64,000 nucleotides of DNA from Bremia lactucae (GCF_004359215.1 NC_090610.1:9351602-9415601); one strand, 5' to 3'; counted from the stretch's first letter, positions 9,838-22,134 are shown. The notes: generated by a model from the letters alone, not told the origin. A program made the numbers and translations.

Positions 9838-10990
9838 ATGGACATGTTGGATGAAAAGTAGAGTGCTTCTAAGCCCATTCAAGAAGGTTATCACGCCACG
9901 CGTAAAAATATTACTTAATTGAGTGACCAACGAGTTCGGTCGTAGGCGGGCCAGCCGTTGGCGCCATGCTGTACATTCTGGAAAGAGATTTACACAATGC
10001 GGCCATAGCCGAGTTCATACAACACGAGCTCGACGGGGCCCGAAAGAAAGTAGCCTTGCTTCACCGGCAAAGGTATCAACACGCGGAGATGTTGAGAGAA
10101 CAGGGTGCTCAACAATAAGAAATGTTAAGACAGCAGCATGCATATGCTGCTAATGGGCCGATGCTTCCGCGTCGACCCGTAAGTTTTAAGATTGAAATCT
10201 TTAAGTTTAAGGCAGTCGAAGACAACACCGTTTTGAGATGGCTTGTCGAGCTAGACGACACCATAGAAGCTCGTCGTATCAGTGATGATGCGACAAAAGT
10301 GAAATTCAGCATGTCAAAGTTAGCCGGACGTGACAAATCTTGGGCCTTGGGGCTCCAGCTTCACGGCTTATTAGTCTTTGAATCGTATGAACTTCTCGGC
10401 TAAGACAACATTTGAGCCGCAACGTGTCGGATTCAGAGCTCGAACCGAGCTCTTGGATTTAAAGCAGGGCAAGCGTGATATCCATACTTATGCCCAACAT
10501 ACACGATACTGGTCAGTTGTATCTTTGGTTATCCAATCGATGAGTGAACACAGATAACTGCGTTATAAAAGGTCTTGCAGACGGCGCTGTTAATACCCAC
10601 CTGTTCCGACTAGAATTAGAGTCGCTCGACCAAGAGATCTCTATAGCGGGACAGGAGGACATCAGTCTGAGACAGGCTTACGTCCACTCAGGTGCAAATC
10701 GTCCACCGAGATGACAAGAAAGCGAAGGTACAGAACCCGGGGGTCTCTCGAATGTAGAGAGCTAGAAACCTTGCTCTTGAAGTTACAAACGATCACAAAA
10801 ATGCAGTCGTTGTCAAAAGACGGGCCACTACGCCTATGAGTGTAGTTACCCACGGTCAGTGCCTAAAACATTGAGCGAGAAGACTGACCTCTTGCTAGGA
10901 ACAGCGGAGGAAACGGATTCGACGATGTTGCAAAATCGCAACGGCGAGTCGGATTGTCAAAAACAGGTTGGGCTCAGTAGGTGCGGAGCC
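9838..10990 (+). pseudogene. gag of element C1, decayed
   Basis: Begins with the MDML start shared with D1 gag (41.8 kb). The middle (10122-10403) is a 93-codon clean piece with the capsid-like text FKAVEDNTVLRWL and FSMSKLAGRDKSWAL, matching the FDG...ASEWA region of other gags. The zinc-knuckle part is near 10.79-10.85 kb (codons for C-x2-C...GHYAYEC can be traced but not in one frame). Several frameshifts make it non-functional. Confidence 0.7.
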
Positions 10991-11037
10991 CTACTGATCC
11001 AGCAACTGAAAAGAATTTGCAGGCCTTTTGACGAAAG

Positions 11038-11626
11038 TTGTTCCTCTCACACACACAAACATTGTGTGTAACTGCCCCAGGGGATGAGATTAACCTCATC
11101 ACCCTGAAAATAAAAGTATCACATAGTTTACCACTTAAGTTCCTTTTTGATTGTGGGGCATCGAATAATTTTATTAGACGCCAATCGCTAGAAGGATGCA
11201 GACTCAAAGACTTTGAGCGCGATATCCCTCTGACGAGGATGACAGTGCGCCTAGCAACAAGCGCATCTATCTCGGTTAAGAAATGTGTAGTTGGTATCAA
11301 ATTTACTTTATAAGTGTAAACAGTTCGATGATGATTTCATTATACTAGATTTGGATGACAAATTAGATGTCATCCTTGGATTACCATGGCTCAGAAAGTA
11401 CGAGCCATGTATAAAGCGGCAGCATCAAGCTGTGACGATGCCAGTCTCTTGTTCATCAGATGGCCAACTGATGAACGTCTTTGAGTGTCCAGAAGCGTGT
11501 GGACGTCCTACGAATGAGTGCGATGGCCTCACTTGTAGTTCGGTCTTCAGCATGACTGCACAAGATCTCAGTGTGAATATACAACACATTGTGGAGTTAG
11601 ATCCCGACGGCTGTGCACAAGCATAG
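11038..11626 (+). pseudogene. Aspartic protease of element C1, decayed
   Basis: Shows the retropepsin-like active-site text FDCGASNNF (an Asp-Cys-Gly instead of D-S/T-G), the second conserved part DDKLDVILGLPWLRKYEP, and two frames (11038-11313, 11291-11626) joined by a short frameshift around 11300. It would cleave the Gag-Pol precursor. The Cys at the D-x-G middle position is shared with D1 and so is a family trait, not decay. Confidence 0.75.
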
Positions 11627-12340
11627 GCAGCACCAAAGGCCCACCATTGTGACGTGGACATAGTTACCGACGGCTGTAAGCAAGCGAAGGCAGCGTCGAA
11701 GTTCGACCACTCGAATAAGTTAAGTGGTACGAAACAAGGATGCTAACTAAAAAGCAACATCCAAGAAATTTATAAACGTCCGTCTATAAGAGAGAAGGCG
11801 AAAGTCCTAGATCGACTGGAGAGTCGATCGTAGAGGATCTCACTGTGGTAGCGCAACCACAGCTAGAGGCATTTGGAGAGGATACTCCCCAAATAAATTC
11901 TGTGAGAATAAGTCCCCGAAATCCTATGGTGGTCAAAGGTTCCCAGGACCTTTAAAAATAAGTTTTAAAGAGGAAACTGAGACAATAAATGTCTTAGTGA
12001 ACGATAGATCAAGTGTAGGCGCTTACACACTTTATGTAATAGCGCCTCCGAAATTAACTTTAAAGATAACTTAATTGCCAACACTAGAACCGAAACGGTT
12101 CTTGCGTGATCTGCGTAGTAGCAAAGACAAGCAGACCTGCGTACATATCCCAGATGAGAACTACGTGGCCGATATTCGATCGGCAATAGTATTTCCTGGG
12201 AACGAACGGTTTCTCAGTAGCTCATCGAGAACGAAAGTGTCCTTAATGAGAAGACACGGATTGAATTTTTTACGTCCCCATTCTGGGAGTCTTTACAAAC
12301 AGACCCTTTTTTTAAAATTTAGTAGAATTTAAGAGTTTCT
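11627..12340 (+). pseudogene. Protease-RT linker of element C1
   Basis: Corresponds to the linker of D1 (39.35-40.1 kb) and D2 (63.2-64.0 kb): recognisable pieces encode LPTLEPKRFLRDL and ENYVADIRSA. It holds no enzyme; frames are interrupted. Confidence 0.6.
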
Positions 12341-13140
12341 TCTTTATATCAGTACCGTGTAGCCTAAGCATAAAGGCACTCGACACGAAATCAACCTATC
12401 CCAGGTTCGAAATACTGTATCATGAAGCAATGGCCATTGCCTCGTGAACAAGTAATAGCGATCGACAAATTCTTTGCTGAACGCTTACTGCGGGCCGTGT
12501 GAGTGAATCAACTTTCCCACATAGCTCTCCGACCTTCTGTGTGCGTAAAGCAACAGGAGGATGGTGAATATTGCATGCATGTAATTAATCGAACGCTGCA
12601 ACTGTGACGGCTCAGACTCCGATACCACGAAAAGACGTAATCATTGATAGTATGTCAAAGCGGACTATCTTATCGTCAATAAATCTATTGAATGGACTCT
12701 ATCAGATCCTTATGCGTGAACAAGATACTTTTTTTCACAGCAGTAAGCACCCCAAGCGGTATGATATCGGAGTGGCTAGTCATGCCACAGGGACTTAGTA
12801 ATGCTCCCGCGACATTTAATAGATGTGTAATCAATTTGTTGAGATTGGTGCGGGATTTCCCACCGACCAATTATGATGACGTCTTCATTTATAGCAGAGC
12901 CATGAACGGGAAGTCGGATATTATAGTACATCGTACCCCCGAAAGGTTCTTACACTTATGCGTAAGCACAAGTTGTATGCAAATCAAAGAGTATATCTTC
13001 GCTGCAAGCGAAATTCTGCTTCTTGGGTGCATTGTGGGTAAATATGGTGTACGCCCCCATCCAAAAAGGACACGGCGATTACCGATTGGCCTGTACCAGT
13101 CGATGTAAAAGAATTTAGAAAGTTCCTCGACTGAGCGGCG
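12341..13140 (+). pseudogene. Reverse transcriptase of element C1, decayed
   Basis: Traces of the RT fingers (tcgacacgaaatcaacct, KQWPLPREQV-like), palm motif around WLVMPQGLSNAPATF (12778-12830) and the catalytic YxDD region as NYDDVFIYS (12865-12890). The frame changes at least three times. Copying of the element RNA into DNA would be its role; this copy is inactive. Confidence 0.75.
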
Positions 13141-13745
13141 TACCTGCCCAAATACTCACGCAATTACGCCGAAATGACAGTACATATTTTTTCTTTGTTG
13201 AAGAAAAATGTAAAGTGGTCTTTAGAACGCTGATTGTCAGCGTTCCTTCGAGGGTATTTAGAAAAGCTTGTTGCAATCGCCAATCCTGGCGATTGCTGAC
13301 CAAGACCGACCTTTTCATGTGGTCTGTGGCGCCAGCGATTTTGCAATCGGCTGTACGTTAAGGCAATATGCCACAGACGGCGCAGAGCGCGTCGTCTGTT
13401 ATCAATTGCGTCAGCTTAAACCAGCTAAACGCAATTATCCAGTGCATGACAATGTAATCCTTGCCATGAAATACACACTGACTAATTTCTGGGTATATAT
13501 CTACAGAGATAAACCATTCGTTGTATAAATGGACCATACGTCTTTACGCACGGCCGTAAACAGTCCACACCTCTCACAAAGAATGGCGAGATGGATGTTG
13601 TTTCTTCACGGAGTATAACTTCTGTGTGGAGTATAATCCAAGACGACTTAACGTCGCCGCTGATGCCCTTTCGCGGCGGCTCGATTTTGAGCCGGCTGCG
13701 CAAGTCAACAGTGAGCATAAGACCACTGTTGCAACAATGACTATC
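13141..13745 (+). pseudogene. RNase H region of element C1; integrase absent
   Basis: 13268-13528 is open and reads ILAIADQDRPFHVVCGASDF, then the QLKPAKRNYPVHDN segment characteristic of Ty3/gypsy RNase H. Decay follows; at about 13.75 kb the match ends and an LTR-B fragment follows, so integrase and the 3' LTR of C1 are lost. Confidence 0.75.
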
Positions 13746-13859
13746 CCGTCGTCAACCATTACTTGACGACATGAGAAGAGCTTTAAAAAAGATAAGGCTT
13801 TAAAGGTTGATGGATTACCTAAGAAATACATCCCAACAATTCTTAAATGGATTGTCGAA

Positions 13860-14085
13860 ATTGTATCGATCCTTAACAGATCGATTTACAACTCGCGGTA
13901 TATACAAACTCAGCTTTTAGTTGCCTAATGGCCGAGAGTATAATCAAGCCATTGAGTATCTTGAACTAGTATATATTAGGCTCTACAAGCTTATCCGACG
14001 TACTGAGTCGTATTTACGTAGAACTTAGTGACCCTTCGAGTCTTGAGTCTTCCTGTGACTTAAGGACCGAGGTAGCTCCACTACA
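13860..14085 (+). repeat. LTR-B, 5' LTR, left part lost
   Basis: Only the right half is present, ending GGTAGCTCCACTACA at 14085. It heads the decayed plus-strand LTR-B element running to 18.2 kb. Confidence 0.7.
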
Positions 14086-14087
14086 CC

Positions 14088-14096
14088 TGGTAGCAC
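14088..14096 (+). other. Primer binding site TGGTAGCAC
   Basis: Exact 9-base site two bases after the LTR-B end. Shows that LTR-B and LTR-A elements use the same primer. Confidence 0.75.
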
Positions 14097-14140
14097 TATA
14101 ACTCAATCTACGCCTTTGTCGTCTAGGCTTTATACGTTAA

Positions 14141-14298
14141 GATTTTGTTGGGATGGATTCCTTTCTCGAATTGCACAAATGCTTCAGCCTTGCAGTAAGA
14201 ACCTCTGGTCCCTTGGGCTTAATGTAATCAATATGATCTAGCCCAAACAAAGCTTTAAGCTTCTCAAACGCTGCCCATTTCGCACCTGAAAGTATGAA
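14141..14298 (-). pseudogene. gag N-terminal block, flipped in place
   Basis: On the minus strand this piece encodes AAFEKLKALFGLDHI and GPEVLTARLK, the same order as the plus-strand gag start of B1 (27988: AAYDKLKTLFGL … GPEVPHARLK). Left of it the leader is on plus, right of it (from about 14299) gag continues on plus with the text for SGNCANS-YIPVPDPE. Only this ~155-bp block is reversed. Confidence 0.75.
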
Positions 14299-15400
14299 TT
14301 GTCCAGGACCATTTAGCGGCAACTGTGCCAACTCGTACATTCCTGTACCTGATCCTGAGTCTAAGGATCACCCTCTTTTGTCACTGTTAAGCCATGTGAA
14401 GGCAAAATGGGAGAAAATCGCCAATTTTGTCAAACAGATGGAGATGTCCATAGCCTCTGCCATGTTTTTAACAGAACAGCAAAAGCGGACATGGCTAATT
14501 CTAAGCTTGGTGGTGGAGCAATTGAGTCGGCACTCACATGTAGTACGTCTATGGACGACGCTTTTCCTACGTGGTTTTTGCTGCATTAAACTTGCATGTT
14601 TCCACCGCTGGTCAGGCTTTGCATACGATCACGATTTTTAGCGGCTCGTTAGAGTAAACGGACCTGAGTGAACCTTGTCCAGGATTTCAGAACTCTTTTT
14701 GCCGCTTTGCTTCAAGACCCATTGGAAGAAGTGGATTATATAAGCCCGTACTGATCCCATTCCGCTACTTGTAAATTGGTGGGCTGCTAGACGCGCGATA
14801 TGGTTGGTTAGCAATAAGTCACCGTGCATATTCGTATATTAATAACTTGAAGTCAGGAGTATAATGAGAGAAGACACAATTATGTAAGATACAGTTTTAC
14901 GACTAAGCTCTACTTCGTGTTTGCCTATAATTGCTAACCACGCTTAGATAATTTCTATCTGCCTCTGCGTGTCGTGTACGTGAGGTAATTGGAGTCATCT
15001 TGCCCACACTGTTATCAGCGTAGGTAAGTTTGTAGTGAACCAGTACAAGCCAAAGTGTCCTATTATACGAAGGACCATTGTCTCCCTTGGCTCAATCTAC
15101 TGACTAAATTCGAGTTTTTCTTCTACAAATTACGTGTCACCGAGGCTTGCCATGATGTTACGCGCAGAATTTGACTTCAAGTTCTCGCGAATTAGTCCGC
15201 GCTAACACCGATAAGCTCTTCGAGCACATCGGGGCAATTAAAACACCGAAGCTCATGGGTCTAAGCCTCGCTGAGGAATACGAAGAAAAGCTCCAAGCTG
15301 TGGAGCAGCGTAACATCATTCGTAGATGCTTTATGCGCAGGAATACTAAGCACTTGCACCCGGCTTGTCCGTTGCACAACTCGCGCAAAGCTCGGTAGAG
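14299..15400 (+). pseudogene. gag of plus-strand LTR-B copy, decayed
   Basis: Continues the gag with YIPVPDPE, KANFVKQMEM (frame-disrupted), and near 15.27-15.39 kb the zinc-knuckle region (EYEEKLQAVEQ, RRCFMRRNTKHLHPACPL where the first knuckle Cys positions have been lost). Frames 14294-14641 and 15171-15398 are open; the rest is broken. Confidence 0.7.
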
Positions 15401-15559
15401 CACTACGCCACTTCATATCAAAATTTGGTACGGTGCAGGAAAACGCCGATTATCAGTAGGGACGAGGCGCTCTACTGAAGAAAAACAAGACTCTCTAGCT
15501 CCTCTAGGAGGTGAGGATCACCAGGGCATAGCCCCAAAAAGCTCTGTGTTAGATAGTAC

Positions 15560-16180
15560 AGGACGTTAATACAAGCCCGACTTGTTAGTCGCAAGGACAA
15601 CTGTAAAGGGCTTCTATAAGCCATAGTCAATTTAAATTAAATCAGGGGTGTCTTGCAATTATGCGTCGTTGCCTTGAAGGTAATCTGCGATATGCTGAGG
15701 CGCTTAAAGCGCATGAAGGTGAATCGATCATTGTTCGCTTAACGACCGGGATTTGTGTCACCGTACCTAAAGTTCCTTCAAACTTGGACATTCGATTTTT
15801 TGAACTTTAATAGTATGGAATGCTGTCTTGTCCTTAGCCTAAATTTGAGATATGATCTAATCCTCGGTATAGCTTGAAAGCTATGACCCATAAATTGATT
15901 GGAGGCCTAAGACCTTAGACACCACGCGCAATGTTCCTTGTGCAGCTTTGGGCAGTCATGAATCCACTTTCGCTAGGCAACAATAGCATTGTGTGTTAGA
16001 GATTCGAATGTTTGAGCCAATTAACTTCAATGTTAAAAACAATACCCGTGAGCGTCACTCATTATTTGTTGGTGAAACCATATGTACTCCGTTGAGTGAT
16101 ACTCGTTGTGATGGCGCTAGGGCTGAATCATCGAGGACGTAATTTCCCAGATGCACGTAAAGTGGCACTTCAAATTGACG
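15560..16180 (+). pseudogene. Protease of plus-strand LTR-B copy, decayed
   Basis: Nucleotide match to B1 protease (29041-29740): cctcgacttgttagtcgc-like start, a damaged active-site region at 15640-15670, and the LDLDSRYDLI-type region near 15.83 kb. No open frame remains. Confidence 0.65.
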
Positions 16181-17235
16181 GGATGAGGTTATTCGAGATT
16201 GCCCCACACTAAGTGTTAGCTGACAGAAAGCTTAGATGTCCAGGGCTAAGCATAAAAGATGGACGTAAAGCGACACGTAAATGTTCACTGAATGAAGAAT
16301 GTGAGTTACCTAAAATCTCATCAAATGTTGGATTGAACATCGGCTCTTGTTAAGAGCAAACTAAGGTTGTTGAACCGGTAATACTTGGAAAAGTTAGCGT
16401 TTCGGCCTTTATGAGGTGTGTCTCGAAATTGTGACAGAAAAGATAAAAATCAGATACGGCGAGAAACGATGCGCCTATCATGGCACATAGAGATATTTAA
16501 GAACAGCTATATACACTTGTTAATAGTATGACTGGAATTGTTGAGGCTGATAGTAGCCTCGAGGCTATCTCATCGTTACATGCTGCTGAGTTGTGTCAGG
16601 CCTTAAAGGCTGATGACCTATATGAGTTGGTAGGCATCGTCGCTTCTAGATGTTTCCGTTCTTGAAATAATATGGTGGCACTTACTCCGGAGTGGATTAT
16701 AGATCCTTAGAGAATCTCAGATTTATTCTTTCCTTTAAATAAAGAATTCCAAGACATTGTATGTCACATCTACCGTCTAATTTACCCTTTCATCGACGTG
16801 TGCGTCATATAATTGACTTGGTCCCTGGAACCAAATGCTGTGTAACTCGACAGTGGTATTTACCAAAAACAATAGTGTGGCGTTATTGGCATTTTTTTTC
16901 GTGCGAAGCACAAGGCTGGAATGGTACGAGAGAGCAAATCTTCCCATTCGTCATCGACATTTTGTGCTAAGTGGTAAATGGCGCATTGTGCATGCTTATG
17001 ATAAGCTATATGCTGCTACATACCAGCACAGACATCTATTCCTACAATAGATGCTCTGCAGAATAATACGGTGGGATGTATTGTGACATCCCACGATATT
17101 ATTCTCAGAACATCTTTTTAAATTGGATTGTCTGCTAGTGACATCCCGCTTACAGCAGTTGGCACCCCAAGCAGAATGCTATGAGAGTAGTTGGTAATGC
17201 CGCAAGGGTTTTCCAATGCTCCGGCTGTAAAGGGG
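16181..17235 (+). pseudogene. RT N-terminal part of plus-strand LTR-B copy
   Basis: Matches B1 from the Ser/Asp-rich linker (29.9-30.3 kb) into RT; the open piece 16761-16970 begins at the RHIIDLVPGTKCCVTRQW segment. RT is cut at 17235, inside the codons for the PQGF-x-NAPA motif, where LTR-C starts. Confidence 0.7.
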
Positions 17236-17640
17236 TGTCCCGTTACATAAGTGTTATTTCCTATAAGAGGAATAATAAATGGTATTTTCGATGAGAGGAA
17301 GTATATAAAGAAGTACAAAATTATTATCTTTATTTATTTTGACCTAAATAGTGCCAATAATACCAAATTGATTGATTTATACCTCGCCAATGGTTATAAG
17401 ACACGATTGTGCGGTGCGCAAGGAGGCGCCATACTTAGTTTAATATTAATATAATATGTTTAGTAGCAGATTGGAGATCGTTACGTACGTATAAAACTAA
17501 ATTATTAATACAATTTTACTTTTTTCTAATTAATCCTTTGAATAACGTTTGGTATCTTAAACCTCTTATCCGACCTCTACCGCTGTGTACGTGGAGTTTC
17601 GAGGAGTACGGCGAAATTACGTTGACCCGGCCAAAATCCA
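17236..17640 (+). repeat. LTR-C inserted in LTR-B pol, 3' end lost
   Basis: Starts TGTCCCGTTACATAAGTG and follows LTR-C to about 17.64 kb. The LTR-B pol resumes about 400 bp further along the gene, so the insertion is accompanied by loss of the LTR-C end and of RT sequence (including the YxDD region). Confidence 0.75.
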
Positions 17641-18226
17641 ATATTTTAAGAAGGATCAAGGTTGATGCTGGACGAGCACCGAAAATGACGCTTCTCAGCA
17701 GTTAAGGATAGTTTCCTACACGCCCCGATTCTGGCTCTGCTAAAGCCTAATTAGCCTTCAATGTCGTATCTGACGCCCTAGGCAGCGCTCTTTTACAACA
17801 TATGAAGATGAGCAAGAACGCATCATTGCGTTCGAGTCTAACAATTTAAAGCTGCAGAAAGAATTACATAGTTCATGAAAAGAACTTCTTGCGATGTGCA
17901 TCTGCTTGGCTCTAAGCATTTTGTGATCTATGCAATTATTCGTCTTTACGCAGCGCAACTATGTCGTCTCATCTCCCCGAGAGAATGGCTCGATCTTTGT
18001 CGAATACAACTTTGACGTGAAGCACAAGCCGGGAAATCAAAATACTTTTGCTGATGCGTTATCACACCGCCCGAATTATGTGCTCGATCATGTTACGACT
18101 GTAACGTCGTCGATCATTGATCAAATCCGCTCATTGTCGGCACGAGTAAGTGCGAGCTTGCATCGATATTCTATCGATAGTGGGCTCCTTTTATTCGGTG
18201 ATGCCGCGAATTCCCCGCGCACCTAA
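17641..18226 (+). pseudogene. RT connection and RNase H of plus-strand LTR-B copy
   Basis: Continues from the LKRIQNGAG-like region of B1 to the RNase H end; the last open stretch (17930-18226) carries EYNFDVKHKPGNQN and FADALSHRP, the classic end of gypsy RNase H. No integrase follows. Confidence 0.75.
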
Positions 18227-18530
18227 GCGATGACCTGCCAATATAAGTCTTGCTTTTCTGACAGCTGCTTAGCTCCATCTTTCCACGTCATTCTGCTGCA
18301 ACTTTACCAAGAGCACAGAGTATAACGGGGCACATTTTGCTATTACTGCTTTCGTACTCACCGAGCCTTGAAAATGCTTAAACATTATGCATCAGACATT
18401 TAATTTAGGTGTCTTTATTATGCTGACGGCTATCTTCTTAAAATTTTGCTTTCGAACCCTTATATTTTTTTGCTTTTCGGTTTTTGCTCTAGCAAAACGT
18501 ATTTCCTGCCCGACTGCATTTCGGTCATAG
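18227..18530. other. Junction between two opposed LTR-B copies
   Basis: T-rich spacer with no frame. A short ataacggggcacattttgct piece near 18.32 kb resembles the start of LTR-C in reverse, but is too short to call. On the left ends the plus-strand copy, on the right starts the minus-strand copy B2. Confidence 0.4.
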
Positions 18531-18970
18531 GCATTGACCCTTATAACGACGTCGCTTTAAAAGTTTCTCCTCGTGAATCAAGCAGCGCGAACGGGGGCCC
18601 AAACCTAGACGAAACCATTTGATGCTTTAACTTCTTCGTGAGAGCCTCGCTCGGGTTGAGAGCTCTAACTTCTTCGTGAGAGCCTCGCTCGGGTTGAGAG
18701 CTCTTTTGAGGCGGTCCAGACGTCTTTCGATGCTGAAGCTTCAGCAAGCTCGTTTAGAGGGCCAGCTGTACACCCTGGGGAGGATGCAGCAATCTGCGGC
18801 CCGACCGCCTGTCTCGGCGCAAGCGCCTTTAAGTCCACATGGGAAGGGTCCTGATATGGCTTAAGCAAGCCAACGTTGAGCACTGGCGCCACGACTGTAA
18901 ATGGTCCAATAAAGCGCGGGCGCAATTTGGTCTTAAAGACGGCGGAAACCAAAATAGTAGGTTGATTTCT
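18531..18970 (-). pseudogene. pol C-terminal tail of minus-strand element B2
   Basis: Minus-strand match to B1 32.9-33.35 kb (NPS-LTKKL, KFYVGLLKPY, DPSHVDLKALAPRQAV). It includes a recent 38-bp tandem duplication. Confidence 0.75.
18629..18704. repeat. Perfect 38-bp tandem duplication
   Basis: Units 18629-18666 and 18667-18704 are identical (starting AACTTCTTCGTGAGAGCC, ending GAGAGCTCT). Lack of differences contrasts with the heavily mutated surroundings. Other LTR-B copies have one unit. Confidence 0.9.
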
Positions 18971-19800
18971 TTAGCGTTTAGTAAAACACGGTCTCTGATC
19001 ATATAAGAATTAATACAATTTCTGCCTTTGGTATCTGCTTGTTCTTTTTGGTTGTCTTGGCTATCAGCCATCGTGTCCCTTACATATTTTATCACACTCA
19101 ATCGCTTCGCGAGGAACACGCTTGCTTGTTTGCTGATGGTAACGGGGATGATATCGGAAAACTTTATCGACTAATTTTCCCCAATCAAGCCCTGAACCAC
19201 GCAGTGGTAAAGTTAAAGAACGCGTGGGTGGGTGAGACCATTGCCATAGAATAGAGTATAGCTTGTAGAGGCACGGGCAGCGTTATTTATCGTAAATTCC
19301 ACCACTGGTAGCATTGAGCTCCAGTGCTTGGTATATGAGCACATACTACGTAAAACGTCTTTAATGACGCGATTGACACTTTCAGCTTGACCATCGTTCC
19401 GCGGATGGTCCGCGGTGAACATGTCCAATCTAGTGCCAGGCACTCGAAAAATCGATTTCCAAAAAATTATTTATGATACGAGGGTTCCGATTGAGACAAT
19501 TGCCACTGCCAAACCGTGTTGTTGAAACACGCGATCGATGAACAGCCTTGCTGTACCTTCACCATCAATGGTATCCGGCGCAGCCGCTAAATGAGCTATT
19601 TTGCTCAATCGGCCAACAAAGACCACTATGCCAGAGTTACCGGCCGAATCTTTCGGTAGACCGAAAAAAAAATCCATACTAATGGACTTTCAACTCCCTT
19701 TGGGCACGGGCAGACTTGCTAGTGGCGCAGCAGCATGCGCCGGGGATTTAACCCGTTGGCAAGTTTCCATGTGCGAACGTAGGTGCTGACCCATATATAA
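18971..19800 (-). pseudogene. Integrase of B2, decayed
   Basis: Minus-strand pieces carry the core MDFFFGLPKDSAGNSG, RLSKIAHLAA, EGTARLFIDRVFQQHGL and then TADHPRNDGQAESVNRV (19213-19677). Position 19.44-19.49 kb has a frameshift replacing the usual SDRDPRF text, which removes a catalytic Asp. Integrase would insert the cDNA into the genome. Confidence 0.8.
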
Positions 19801-20585
19801 AGTTTGGGCACCAATAAATCTGGCATACAGAGCCGAAGGTCTTTTTCTCTACCGAGATGACCAACAAGGACAGTATCGTGTGCCTCATAGAGGATTAGGT
19901 GCTTAGATTCTCATCATGAGCGACAACGACACGCGGAGGGGCCCCAGTTTCTGTGCACTAAAGCGACAGGTCGAGATCGGAAAGAAAATCGATGTAACGT
20001 TGCACGCAAACGTGCCACAAATTTAAAACCCGATTCAGTGCTCTTTAGAGCTTGTAGCAGAGCTACACACTATTCATCCTTGGCGTAAGCCGAACGGATT
20101 AATTCAGGAAAAGTCGACATTATAGTAGTTACGAGTTCGCTCATAATCCGGCCTGCGTGACAACGCATCGGTGAAAGCATTCTGCTTGCCAGGCTTATAC
20201 TTCACACTCGAAGTTGTATTCGGCGCAAAAGGATAGCCATCGGGCCATTCTCTATGAGAGAAGGGGCGACTTAGTCGCCGTGCGTAATGACGCGTGATCT
20301 GTATCTATCACAAACGGCTTATAGCCGAGCAGATGAACTCTGCATTTGACAAGAGCATACTTCATGACAAGTAACTATTTATCAGGAAATGGGTAAAAAC
20401 ATTTCGCAGCTTTGAGTTGTCTAGATTCGAACGCAATAACACGTTTACGCGTATCTGCATCTGTTAGTAACAGAGCACTGCCAATGGCAAAATCCGATGC
20501 ATCACAGATGACTCCCATAGCATACCGCTTGAGGTGATAACCGCTGTAAGAGGGATATCGCTAGCTCGTATGAGCAGTCGGTAAC
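19801..20585 (-). pseudogene. RNase H and connector of B2, decayed
   Basis: Minus-strand match to B1 31.2-32.05 kb: SLGTAT-like region near 20.27 kb, VHDRELVAMKY-like region near 20.36 kb, and the VDNQ spacer. No frame longer than ~60 codons survives. Confidence 0.65.
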
Positions 20586-21345
20586 AATTATCTACAAAAT
20601 CAAGTGCACTGTACATTGTACATCCCACTTACCATTTGGCTTTCTGATACAAAATGTGGGTGTCGAATGAGGAGATTTGCTCTCTCGTACCATTCCAGCC
20701 TCGTTCTTAGCACGAAAGAAATTGTCAGTGGCAACACACTGCTCCTTGGTGAAGGCCATTGTCTTGTGACACAGTATTCGGTTCCCGGAACCAAGTCAAT
20801 TTCATGACGGACACCTCTATCCGGAGGTAAAACAGATGGTGGATTATTACATACCAGATCTTGGAGTTCCGTAATCAAGGAATAAAAACGCATCCGTAAG
20901 ATCTTTGAGGATCGATGACCCATTCCGCGCACTAAGTGCAGCTTTTGAGTCGTCTATGACAGCTTCGTCTAGAAGCGACGATGAGTTTAACTTAATTGTT
21001 GGTCGAATGACCACCATCTCAGATAAGTCGCCAGCCTTTAAGGCTCGGCCGCACTCATCGATAGACATTTCGTCTAGCTCTAAAAGAGCAGGTAACGAAG
21101 GGATTGCCGCAAAACGAACTTCCCCCTCCATGTTACCGGTTACACTATTCACAAGCGTATGTAATTGCATACTCGTATCACTTTGTGAGGGTATAATCGC
21201 TTCGTGTCCCTCCTGTCTTCGAATGGAGACAATACGCCTCTTAGAGGCCGGGACACCAACGTCTTCGGATGTATTGGTTCTGACATGGTGTCTAATTTGA
21301 CATCCGACAAGGAATAAGGTAGCTTAACTTCCTTATTTAGCAAAC
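20586..21345 (-). pseudogene. RT N-terminal half and linker of B2
   Basis: Two open minus frames: 20600-20932 (GVRHEIDLVPGTEYCVTRQW, the RT fingers) and 20847-21170 (SSLLDEAVIDDSKAALSA linker, [14 protein letters not shown]). RT palm is lost. Confidence 0.75.
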
Positions 21346-22134
21346 GTCTACGTGTCGCTTCACGTGTATTAGAAGGGTTTGACCCAAAACGCCCTGGCGA
21401 ACCGACAATAGTGTCACTATTGACACTCAGTATTGTGCCACCTCAGCCGACCATACTCGGTGGACTTAGACGTGCCACTCCACGTATCTCAGGGATATTG
21501 CACCCTTGATGACTCGGCCTTAGGCCCCAACAATGCTTTCAGCATTCAGTGAATCGTTATTTCAACGAGCGTCACTCGAGAGAGTACGTGCCGTTCCACT
21601 TCGTTCTTCTAAGTCGGGCTCAGAATTAATGTTTTTAACACACGAGTTTATTAACTCAGACATTCCAATGTCTATAACACTGACAGACTCAATTAATGAT
21701 TCGCGCCAATAGCGCTTTTGTTGCCTTGCAAAGGTGGGTTCATGACTCTCCAAAACTTTGCTAGGGAAATTGCGCGTGGCACCTAAGGTCTTAGACCTCC
21801 AATCGATCCATGGCTCATCGCGTTCAAGCCAGGCCGTTCCAAGGATGAGATCATATCGCGGATCCAAATCAAGGACGAGACAGCGCTCCATACTGTCAAA
21901 GCCCAGAAACTTATGCATAAGTTCAATGGAACCTTAGGAACAGTGACACGAGTCCCAGTCGCTAAGCAAACAGTGATTGTATCACTTTCATGCGCTTTAA
22001 GCGCCTCAACGAATTGTTAAGTTCATCCAAGGGAAAGACGTCGAGCATAACTGCAAGGCGCTCCTGAGTCAATTAAATTTGAACATGGCTTATCAAAGCC
22101 CTTCACAGTCGCTTAAGCGACTAACAAGCCTGCC
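21346..22134 (-). pseudogene. Protease of B2, partly open
   Basis: Minus frame 21562-21918 is open for 118 codons with MERCLVLDLDPRYDLILG and the WIDWRSKTLGA segment following it. Upstream the active site (SGA-type, near 22.06 kb) is damaged. The match ends at about 22134 at the codons that follow the active-site lead-in, where gag begins in the wrong direction. Confidence 0.75.

Noticed and set aside
18310..18350. Possible LTR-C start in reverse (ataacggggcacattttgct)
   Set aside because: Only about 20 bases agree; too short to separate from chance.
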